Positions 1 to 6,357 of a DNA stretch of 36,086 nucleotides are shown piece after piece. Under the pieces are notes generated by a model. That model was not told the origin of the DNA, searched no databases, and worked only from the letters and a program-made list of their open reading frames with translations. The stretch covers positions 1 to 36,086 of the forward strand of contig SMXS01000044.1 of the NCBI GenBank assembly GCA_004356955.1, written 5' to 3'. The DNA comes from Alphaproteobacteria bacterium (lineage in GTDB: Bacteria; Pseudomonadota; Alphaproteobacteria; SMXS01). Within the stretch, counting starts at the first letter, position 1. Each line of letters begins with the position of its first letter. The translations under genes were made by a program, and so were the position numbers.

Positions 1-65
1 AGTCCATCAAACACCACAGTGCCATCATAGGCGTGGGCCAGGTTCTCTATTTTAAGGCCGCTCAT
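1..65 (-). CDS. ABC transporter ATP-binding protein, N-terminal fragment (FbpC-like)
   Basis: Only the first 21 codons lie in the window; the gene runs off the left edge. The peptide begins MSGLKIENLAHAYDGTVVFD, the typical first beta strand and A-loop (aromatic Tyr) of an ABC ATPase, before the Walker A motif. Its ATG overlaps the TGA of the upstream permease gene (ATGA), so translation is probably coupled and it should power that permease. Assignment to the ferric-iron (FbpC/AfuC) type is inferred from the partner permease; the fragment alone shows only that it is an ABC ATPase. Confidence 0.75.
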   Translation of the reverse strand, partial: MSGLKIENLAHAYDGTVVFDG

Positions 66-1774
66 GCTGGCACTCCATTTGAAATTGGGCCATTCGAAAT
101 TGGGCCATCTGGGATTGATTGCTGGCCGGGGCGCGATGCTGTGATGGCGCGGCTCATCAGAATGATGGGGATTAATCCCACGAGGACAATCGTCAGAGCG
201 GGCACAGAGGCAGCCGCCAATTGTTCGTCAGACGCCAGCTCAAACGTCCGCACGGCTAGCGTGTTGAAGTTGAACGGGCGCAATACATAAGTCGCCGGTA
301 GCTCTTTCAGCACATCAACAAACACCAGCAAACCCGCCGTTAACATGCTGCCTGACAACAGAGGCACGTGGATTTGACGCAATGTGTCGAACACGCCTGC
401 CCCCAATGTCCGGGCTGCGGCGTCATAGCTGGGGGTCACCTTCCCCAAGCTGGCCTCGATGGTGTTGAACGACACCGCCAGAAACCGCACCACATAGGCA
501 AATATCAGCGCCACCAATGATCCGCTGAGGAACAATCCGGTAGAAATACCCCAATTGGCCCGGAACCAGGCATCGATAGAATTTTCCATCCAGGTAAACG
601 GCACGACAATACCAATGGCCAGTATCAGCCCTGGCACGGCATAACCCAGCACCGACAGCCGGGTGGCAGCATTCACCAGCGGGCTTTTGTTCATGCGCAA
701 TCCATACGCCAGCAGGGTCGCCACAACCACCGCGATGACCGAGGCAATCAGAGCCACCATGATCGTGTCCACCACCAGGGTGCCAAACCCATGCAGGTCT
801 GAGGTCTGGGTCAAAGCCCACCAGGCCAGCTGAGCACCTGGCAGGACAAAGCCAATAACGACCGGCGTTGCGCAAATGGCGACCACAGCCCAGCGCCGCC
901 AACCATGCATTGCGTAGTTGGGCAGCGGGCGATAGCGTGCCGACGTGTGATGATACTTTGCCGACCTGCGCGACAACCGTTCCAGATAAAGTGCCAGGAT
1001 CACCAGGATGGCCAGGATCGATGCCAGCTTCATCGCCGCCTGAATATCCCCCAAATCGCGCCAAGCGTGGAAGATCCCTGTCGTGAAAGTCTTGACCGAA
1101 AAATACGAGACCGCGCCAAAGTCTCCCAATGTTTCCATCAACACCAGCGCCAGCCCGCCAATGATGGCGGGGCGCGCCAATGGCACAGCCACTTTCCAGA
1201 ACACCCGCATGGCTGAACAGCCCAGCGACCGCGATATCTCGATGACGCACATGGATTGTTCATTAAACGTCGCCCGCGCCAGCATGTAGACGTAGGGGTA
1301 GAGCGCAAAGGTCAGGACAAAAATCGCCCCGCCAAGGGACCGTATTTCTGGGAAATAGTAATCCCCCCTACCCCAGTCCATTGCGTCGCGCAGGCTGCTT
1401 TGAACAGGCCCGGCATATTGCAGCAGGTCCGTATAGGTATAGGCCAGCACATAGGCAGGGACGGCCAGCGGCAAAAACAATGCCCATTGAAAAATCCGTC
1501 GACCGGGGAACTCGCACATGGTCACCAGCCAGGCACAACAGGTGCCGATGATCGTCGTCCCCAGCCCGACACCGACAGCCAGGATGACAGTATTGGAAAT
1601 ATAGGTGCCCAGCAGGGTGCTTTGCAGATGCAGCCACCCTTCGGTGTCAGGCGCAAAAACGGCCAGAAGCACATAGAACAGCGGAAAAGCCATCACCACG
1701 GCAATGGTCAGGGACAGAAACGTCTGCCATCGACTTCCTAATCTATTTCTCTTAGGTAACAGAGATACTTGCAT
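62..1774 (-). CDS. Ferric iron ABC transporter permease, FbpB/AfuB type
   Basis: A 570-residue inner-membrane permease built as two fused halves, each with about six membrane segments, the architecture of the FbpB/SfuB family that imports Fe(III) from a periplasmic binding protein. Both halves carry the cytoplasmic EAA-type coupling loop: around EISRSLGCSAMRVFWKVAVP in the first half and DAAARTLGAGVFDTLRQIHV in the second. The second is followed by the LKELPATYVLRPFNF stretch typical of iron permeases. The ATG at 1774 is chosen over a TTG one codon upstream because GGAAG lies at a suitable distance. The ATPase gene overlaps its stop codon. No periplasmic binding-protein gene is seen on this side. 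Thiamine (ThiP) transport is an alternative, but the length and motifs favour iron. Confidence 0.85.
   Translation of the reverse strand: MQVSLLPKRNRLGSRWQTFLSLTIAVVMAFPLFYVLLAVFAPDTEGWLHLQSTLLGTYISNTVILAVGVGLGTTIIGTCCAWLVTMCEFPGRRIFQWALFLPLAVPAYVLAYTYTDLLQYAGPVQSSLRDAMDWGRGDYYFPEIRSLGGAIFVLTFALYPYVYMLARATFNEQSMCVIEISRSLGCSAMRVFWKVAVPLARPAIIGGLALVLMETLGDFGAVSYFSVKTFTTGIFHAWRDLGDIQAAMKLASILAILVILALYLERLSRRSAKYHHTSARYRPLPNYAMHGWRRWAVVAICATPVVIGFVLPGAQLAWWALTQTSDLHGFGTLVVDTIMVALIASVIAVVVATLLAYGLRMNKSPLVNAATRLSVLGYAVPGLILAIGIVVPFTWMENSIDAWFRANWGISTGLFLSGSLVALIFAYVVRFLAVSFNTIEASLGKVTPSYDAAARTLGAGVFDTLRQIHVPLLSGSMLTAGLLVFVDVLKELPATYVLRPFNFNTLAVRTFELASDEQLAAASVPALTIVLVGLIPIILMSRAITASRPGQQSIPDGPISNGPISNGVPA
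75..119 (+). repeat. 15-bp tandem repeat at the 3' end of the permease gene
   Basis: Two nearly identical 15-bp units (75-89 and 90-104, one mismatch) are followed by a decayed third unit (105-119). On the coding (minus) strand they encode a repeated PISNG pentapeptide just before the C-terminus of the iron permease. The repeat keeps the frame, so unit gain or loss would only change tail length. Confidence 0.8.
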
Positions 1775-1790
1775 CAAACTTCCGAGATAC

Positions 1791-1877
1791 TAGATTAATC
1801 TAATAATTGTACGGCGCGGGCCCGCTTTTGATCTTGAGATCGCACCATAGAGCTAGTTGATAACGATTTGCAACTAG
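1791..1877. promoter_or_regulatory. Palindrome-rich intergenic region between the FetB-like and FbpB-like genes
   Basis: Four separate dyads sit in under 90 bases: TAGATTAATCTA (1791-1802, perfect, 17 bp upstream of the permease ATG), GCGGGCCCGC (1816-1825, perfect), GATCTTGAGATC (1830-1841, 5-bp arms) and CTAGTTG/CAACTAG (1853-1859 and 1871-1877). The AT-rich dyad nearest the permease start is the best candidate operator for an iron-responsive regulator. The others could form a weak terminator behind the FetB-like gene. No convincing -35/-10 pair was identified. The regulatory role is inference. Confidence 0.4.
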
Positions 1878-1883
1878 AGAATC

Positions 1884-2606
1884 CTACAGGCTATCTTCGG
1901 GCATCAATTGCTTGCGTACCAAAGTCAGATACATTGCTGCTGACAGCCCCGCTGCGCCAAACAGCATGCACATGACCATAATCTGGTAACGCGCGGCAAT
2001 CAGCGGGTCCACGCCCGACAGGATCTGCCCTGTCATTGTGCCTGGTAACGTCACCAACCCTACCGCAAACAACCCGTTGACCACTGGGATCATGGCCGCT
2101 TTTAACGCCAGACTGCGGGCATCAATCCAGGCCACGTCATTTTTCAACTCGGCGATCAGCCGTTCTGCGGCAATGCTGACACTATTCATGGAACTGGCGA
2201 AGATCATCCCTGCAAGCGGGATCAGCATGCGCGGCTGGTACCAGGGATCCAGACCCAGCACGCCTTCGGTCACGATGACCAGGTTTACGGCACCGCCCAA
2301 TGCCACGGCAATCAACGCGAATAGAAATTGTTGTTTTCGGTGGGCCCGGACCGTCCGCAAGGCAATCCAACTGGACGCCACAACCATGACAATCAACACC
2401 ACACCAATGATCAGGGGATTATCAGAGGCAAACAGCCATGTCAGGAAATAGCCGATGATCAGCAACTGGCCCAGCATGCGCGACATGCCATAGGCAGCCT
2501 CGCGTCCCTCGCGCGACCACAGGTGCATCAACACGACGACGCCGACCACCGGCACGAAGGCCAAAGCCAGATTGATCAGTGGTATCGTCTGAAGTGTCTG
2601 ATTAAT
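1884..2606 (-). CDS. FetB/UPF0014-family iron export permease, probable ATT start
   Basis: A 240-residue membrane protein of the UPF0014 (YbbM/FetB) family, whose E. coli member exports iron with the ATPase FetA. The family signature is clear near the C-terminus: ALKAAMIPVVNGLFAVGLVT, then LPGTMTGQILSGVDP and ARYQIMVMCML. Several hydrophobic segments fill the rest. The frame stays open upstream to 2726, but that 40-residue extension is polar, unlike the family, and would overlap the divergent gene at 2702. No ATG, GTG or TTG lies at the family's usual start. An ATT at 2606 is preceded by a near-perfect Shine-Dalgarno sequence at the ideal distance, giving a protein of family length. No fetA-like ATPase gene is adjacent. 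Confidence 0.8.
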   Translation of the reverse strand: MNQTLQTIPLINLALAFVPVVGVVVLMHLWSREGREAAYGMSRMLGQLLIIGYFLTWLFASDNPLIIGVVLIVMVVASSWIALRTVRAHRKQQFLFALIAVALGGAVNLVIVTEGVLGLDPWYQPRMLIPLAGMIFASSMNSVSIAAERLIAELKNDVAWIDARSLALKAAMIPVVNGLFAVGLVTLPGTMTGQILSGVDPLIAARYQIMVMCMLFGAAGLSAAMYLTLVRKQLMPEDSL

Positions 2607-2618
2607 AACGCCCTCCTC
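2607..2618 (-). promoter_or_regulatory. Strong ribosome binding site supporting the ATT start
   Basis: Read on the minus strand the bases are GAGGAGGGCGTT, immediately followed by ATT. The AGGAGG core (2617-2612) is five bases from the ATT. No canonical start codon in frame lies within range, so this site decides the start of the FetB-like gene. Confidence 0.6.
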
Positions 2619-2701
2619 ACTGTACTTTCTTGGTGGACTTTCTTGTATCCACGGCCATCTTGCTGATAGGCTCTCTATGGATTTATCAGGGAGCTCACTG
2701 A

Positions 2702-3811
2702 ATGACCACCATACTAACTGAATCAAGCCAAGCTGATGTCAGCCTGGCAAGCGGGGATGGCCTCTGGCTGGCCCGCGACGACGTGGCAGGCGCCACTGGC
2801 TGGACGCTAAAGCCAGAAGGCTTTTGCAAGGACGATATCTGCGTCCCCATCCCCGCCGGTCGCGAAAGCGAATTTGTTTCTGACGATGCTGTTAACGTTG
2901 GTGCCTTTTGGGCATTAATGGAAAAGCCAGCTGTCAGCAACGCATCAGGCGATGCCTGGTTCCTGGGCGAAGGGGCGGCTGATCGCAATGCCTCGCTGGA
3001 AAGCCTGCAGGCCCCCAACTTCACCCTCAAAGACCTTGATGGTAATGAGCACTCGCTTGTTGATTTCAGGGGAAAGAAGGTGCTGCTAGCCACCTGGGCC
3101 AGTTGGTGAGGATGTCGTGCTGATCCGCCAGTTTGGCAGGACCTATACAACGACCTTAAAGACGAAAACTTTACCATCATCACAGTGGCGCTGGATTCAG
3201 ATATTGAAGCCGCGCGCCCCTGGATTGAAGCAGCCAGCCCAACCCATCCATCGCTCATAGACCAAAATCATGAGGTGTCGAGCCTCTATAACATGGTCAA
3301 TGTGCCCCAGACGGTCTGGATCGACGAAGACGGCATGATGGTACGCCCACCCGAAACAGGTGGGTCTATCGATATGCTGAAATTCTTCGACCCTGAAACC
3401 GGCACTTTTGCTGAGGACAAACTGGTTCTTGCCGAAGATGCCAAGAAAACCTATCTGGATGCCATTCGCGACTGGGTTATCAATGGTGCCGATAGCAAGT
3501 TTGCGTTCGATACCAAGACAGCCAAAGAGCATGTCCCTGAAATGACAGGGGATGTGGCCACGGCGCATGCAACGTTCCAACTGGGCCGCCACATGCAAGA
3601 ACAAGGCGACCAGGCCGAGGCTGACCGGCTTTTTGCCGTTTGCCGCGATCTGCATCCGGCGTCGTGGAACATGTTCCGCCAGACCACGGAAAAAGAAGAA
3701 ACCGGCATCGCCATCGGGCCTGAATTCTTTGCCAAAGTCGGGGCCCTGGGCGATGAGCCATACTATGCGGGTGTCGATATGGAGGGCATGCCGCAGCCAC
3801 AAGACCTCTAA
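2702..3811 (+). CDS. Thioredoxin-fold (redoxin) protein, probable selenoprotein with Sec at codon 136
   Basis: The reading frame from ATG 2702 to TAA 3811 (369 residues) is open except for one TGA at 3107-3109 (codon 136). On both sides of it the same frame gives an uninterrupted redoxin: SLQAPNFTLKDLDGNEHSLV and VLLATWASW, then the TGA, then GCRADPPVWQDLYNDLK and later VNVPQTVWID with the cis-proline near residue 202. The TGA falls where TlpA/ResA-like proteins have the first Cys of the active site, so the motif reads W-Sec-Gly-Cys-Arg (U136, C138). A SECIS-like hairpin follows. The N-terminal ~95 residues are an uncharacterised domain and the C-terminal ~100 are helical and TPR-like. No signal peptide is visible, so it is probably cytosolic. 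It sits 22 bp before a cupin gene. The alternatives are a nonsense mutation or a sequencing error. Confidence 0.85.
3110..3148 (+). promoter_or_regulatory. Candidate bacterial SECIS element
   Basis: Directly after the in-frame TGA the RNA can form a hairpin: UCCGCC (3124-3129) pairs with GGC-A-GGA (3135-3141, one bulged A) around the loop AGUUU (3130-3134). A short outer stem (GUG 3117-3119 with UAC 3146-3148) is possible across an internal loop. The loop carries a G-U at its 5' side, and that G is 21 bases after the TGA. Both fit the known geometry of bacterial SECIS elements, which SelB binds. The fold was done by eye. Confidence 0.65.
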
Positions 3812-3833
3812 CACCAAGACATAGGAGTGAGAC

Positions 3834-4292
3834 ATGAAAGCACATATTCCTGAAGAATACGTCCAGATGGATGACATGCCCTGGGCAGACTTCCCCGAGG
3901 GCCTGGCCAGCGGCGGCATCAGATGGAAGCTCTTACATGTCTCACCCGAATCTGGTGCCTGGACGGCCCTTTATGACTGCCCCAAGGGGTCGTCATTCGC
4001 CGCCCATATCCACATGGGTCCTGGTGAATATTTCCTGACAAAGGGACGCATGGATGTAAGAGGTGGTGCCGCTGCTGGTGGTGCCACGGCGATTGCGCCT
4101 GGCTATGGCTACGAATCCGCCAATGCCCGCCATGACGAAACATCGTTTCCCGAAGATTCAGAGTTCTACATGACCTTCCTGGGCCCCCTGCACTTCATCG
4201 AACCCGACGGCACAACAGTGGCCCTTGTTGGTTGGGAAGAAGCATCCGCTGCCTGGGACGAAGCCATGGCGGAGTTAAAAGCGGCCGAATAA
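3834..4292 (+). CDS. Cupin-domain protein
   Basis: A 152-residue single-domain cupin. The metal-binding motif 1 is visible as H58-x-H60 and E65 within GSSFAAHIHMGPGEYFLTKG, and a later His near residue 100 may complete a 3-His/1-Glu type site. The closest general match is the acetylacetone-cleaving enzyme/ChrR-like cupin group, often Fe(II) or Zn(II) binding, but the substrate cannot be deduced. A good ribosome site (AGGAG) precedes ATG 3834. It follows the probable selenoprotein by 22 bases on the same strand, so the two are probably co-transcribed. This suggests, but does not prove, a link to oxidative or thiol chemistry. Confidence 0.75.
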   Translation: MKAHIPEEYVQMDDMPWADFPEGLASGGIRWKLLHVSPESGAWTALYDCPKGSSFAAHIHMGPGEYFLTKGRMDVRGGAAAGGATAIAPGYGYESANARHDETSFPEDSEFYMTFLGPLHFIEPDGTTVALVGWEEASAAWDEAMAELKAAE

Positions 4293-4301
4293 TCCAGATA
4301 A

Positions 4302-4709
4302 TTAGAGGAAGGCGTAGAGTAGCCACCCACCCATAATCAAAAACACGACATGGCCCGTCATCATTCCGATGCTACGCAGGACTGGCGTGTCCTGGGTCAG
4401 TGTCCCCTATACGTGAATCAGGCGCGCCGCCAAAAATGTACCGCCCAGTGACCAGACCATCGTCGATGACGCACCGCTTAGTTCCACCAATCCCAGAGCA
4501 ATCAATGCCAAGGGCACATATTCAATAAAATTGCCATGGGCCCGTGTTTTTCGGCGCAGCACTTCGTCCGACATGACATATGGGTCTGCCTGGGTTTTGC
4601 CTGTTCTGGCGTAGTACACCGATATCTGAAGACTGAGTGGTACCATCATGATGGCAAAGCAACCGGTAATGATGGCGGTAACGGGTAGACTCATTACCGT
4701 AATGGTCAT
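4302..4709 (-). pseudogene. MAPEG-family membrane protein interrupted by an in-frame amber codon
   Basis: From ATG 4709 (preceded by GGGGGA) the frame encodes a MAPEG-type protein (membrane-associated eicosanoid/glutathione metabolism family). The conserved block RRKTRAHGNFIEYVPLALIA is followed by ARLIHV, where a TAG (4407-4409) stops translation. The same frame then continues with GTLTQDTPVLRSIGMMTGHV and a final membrane helix to TAA 4302. That is what the family's C-terminal end normally looks like, and the family usually has an aromatic residue (HxYG) at the TAG position. Read through, the protein would have about 135 residues, the normal length. It may be a recent single-base pseudogene or a sequencing error. 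The truncated form would be about 100 residues and lack the last helix. Confidence 0.75.
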
Positions 4710-4948
4710 GGAAATCCCCCATAAATGTAATTCTAAACCGTGCATTCCCAAGTAAGACGAACGGCACCACGTGAAATCGACACGCCCCACGAATATTATC
4801 GATCCAAAAAGCTCTGGATAGTCGCTCCCCCCTAAAAGGATGAAAGAGCGTAACTCATGGAATAGTATTTGGGAATTCAGCCCATTTACTCGTAGCCCTG
4901 CTCCGCCTACAAATGTGGCCACAGAAATTCATATGATTAGGAAGCATC

Positions 4949-6082
4949 ATGTCAGATACAGGAAAACAACTGACCTCGACGGTCAAAGCAGACGGCACGC
5001 TCGAACTTTCGCTTGTCGACGTTCCCATCCCCACGCCAGCTGACGACGAAGTCATTATCCGCGTTGAAGCTGCCCCCATCAATCCGTCCGATTTAGGCCT
5101 GGTGTTGGGCATGGCAGATGTTGCCAGCATTGCCCAGGGCGGCACGGCGGATGCCCCGACTGTCACAGCCAATATACCGCCGATGTTCATGCCCATGCAC
5201 GCCCTGCGCCTCGATACGCCTGTCCCTTGTGGCAATGAAGGCGCCGGTGTGGTTTGCGGCGCTGGTTCGTCGGACGCGGCGCAAGCCCTGATGGGCAAGA
5301 CAGTGGCTATCCTTGGTGGTCAGACCTACCAGCAATATCGCGCCATCAAAGCCACCGAATGCCTGGTCCTCAACGAAGGTACCACTCCTGCTGAAGGCGC
5401 AGCATGCTTCGTGAACCCGCTGACTGCCATTGGCATGGTCGAAACCATGCGCATGGAAGACCATACAGCACTAGTACACACCGCAGCGGCCTCGAACCTT
5501 GGTCAGATGTTGGTCAAGATCTGCGTCGAGGAAGACGTGCCGCTGGTCAACATCGTGCGCAAACAGGAACAGATTGATCTGCTGAAAAGCATTGGTGCGA
5601 CCCATGTCGTGAATATGAGCGCTGATAGCTTCAAAGACGATCTGGTTGCAGCCTTGGCTGACACTGGGGCGACCGTTGCCTTTGACGCCACCGGCGGCGG
5701 CACACTGGCCAGTGACATTTTGGCTGGTATGGAAGCGGCGGCAAACCTCAAGGGTGGCGACGGGTCCATCTATGGTTCGATGACCCACAAGCAGTGCTAC
5801 ATCTACGGCGGGCTGGAGCGCTCGACAACCACATTGTCGCGTAACTTTGGCATGGCGTGGGGCTTGGGTGGCTGGCTGCTGACTTATTTTTTGATCAAGA
5901 TTGGGCCGGAAGAAACCCAAAAGCTGAAACAACGGGTTGCAGACAACGTCCATACGACCTTCAAAAGTACCTACACCAAGGAAATATCGCTGGCAGAGGT
6001 GATGATGGCAGACAACGTCAAAGCCTTTGGCAAAATGGCGACGGGTGAGAAGTTCCTGATCAACCCGAACAAGGACCTCTGA
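4949..6082 (+). CDS. MDR-superfamily alcohol dehydrogenase/quinone oxidoreductase-like protein
   Basis: A 377-residue medium-chain dehydrogenase/reductase. The N-terminal GroES-like domain is recognisable by EVIIRVEAAPINPSDLG and the later NEGAGVV segment. The C-terminal half is the NAD(P)-binding Rossmann domain (ALVHTAAASNLGQMLVKIC, then IDLLKSIGATHVVN). The glycine motif is AAASNLG instead of the common GAxGGVG. The structural-zinc cysteine cluster of classical alcohol dehydrogenases is absent, so a zinc-independent quinone-oxidoreductase-type reaction is more likely. The substrate is unknown. ATG 4949 has AGGAAG upstream. It opens a plus-strand run that includes a P450 and is followed by a palindromic repeat. 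Confidence 0.85.
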   Translation: MSDTGKQLTSTVKADGTLELSLVDVPIPTPADDEVIIRVEAAPINPSDLGLVLGMADVASIAQGGTADAPTVTANIPPMFMPMHALRLDTPVPCGNEGAGVVCGAGSSDAAQALMGKTVAILGGQTYQQYRAIKATECLVLNEGTTPAEGAACFVNPLTAIGMVETMRMEDHTALVHTAAASNLGQMLVKICVEEDVPLVNIVRKQEQIDLLKSIGATHVVNMSADSFKDDLVAALADTGATVAFDATGGGTLASDILAGMEAAANLKGGDGSIYGSMTHKQCYIYGGLERSTTTLSRNFGMAWGLGGWLLTYFLIKIGPEETQKLKQRVADNVHTTFKSTYTKEISLAEVMMADNVKAFGKMATGEKFLINPNKDL

Positions 6083-6117
6083 TTACCCTAGCTAAAGATT
6101 CATCCGACCGGAAAATT

Positions 6118-6265
6118 CCGTTCGTACCGAGTGATCCTGACCGCAGGGAGGGATTGTATCGAGGTAAGGACACATCAACGTTGTCCTCGCGCTATATTTC
6201 TGTGCTCGTACCTCGATACAATTTGCCCCCCACTGACGTGAGGTCAAATCACTCGGCACGAACGG
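6118..6265. repeat. Dispersed long palindromic repeat, copy A
   Basis: Nested inverted arms: the outer arm CCGTTCGTACCGAGTGAT (6118-6135) pairs with 6248-6265 with one mismatch. The inner arm ATTGTATCGAGGTA (6153-6166) pairs perfectly with 6209-6222. A small central hairpin, AGGACA/TGTCCT, lies at 6167-6187. A second copy lies at 17883-18037. It fills most of the 275-bp gap between the MDR and P450 genes and lies behind the stop of a plus-strand gene. It contains no gene. It is probably a non-coding palindromic repeat family of the genome. Its function is unknown. Confidence 0.85.
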
Positions 6266-6357
6266 CTGCTAATTGAGTTTCCCACCCTTCAATTGAAATT
6301 GACCGCCTGACCAGATAGTCTTCCCAACAATGGGTAAGACATCTGGGAGGGTGTTTG

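Noticed and set aside
423-1250. Long open frame of 275 codons on the minus strand inside the iron permease gene
   Set aside because: Gly/His/Arg-rich shadow of the permease in another frame, with no recognisable domain.
2607-2726. N-terminal extension of the FetB-like gene up to 2726
   Set aside because: It is polar and not family-like, overlaps the start of the divergent gene and lacks a ribosome site.
3110-3184. Reading 2702-3109 and 3185-3811 as two separate genes or a frameshifted pseudogene
   Set aside because: Both parts are in the same frame with only a TGA between, the bases between translate to fitting redoxin sequence, and a SECIS-like hairpin follows the TGA.
4407-4409. Amber codon in the MAPEG gene as pyrrolysine insertion
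   Set aside because: There is no sign of a pyl system, the family normally has an aromatic residue here, and a simple nonsense change explains it.
6118-6265. Palindromic repeat as a CRISPR unit or insertion-sequence end
   Set aside because: There are only two distant copies, no regular spacing, no transposase and no target-site duplication visible.
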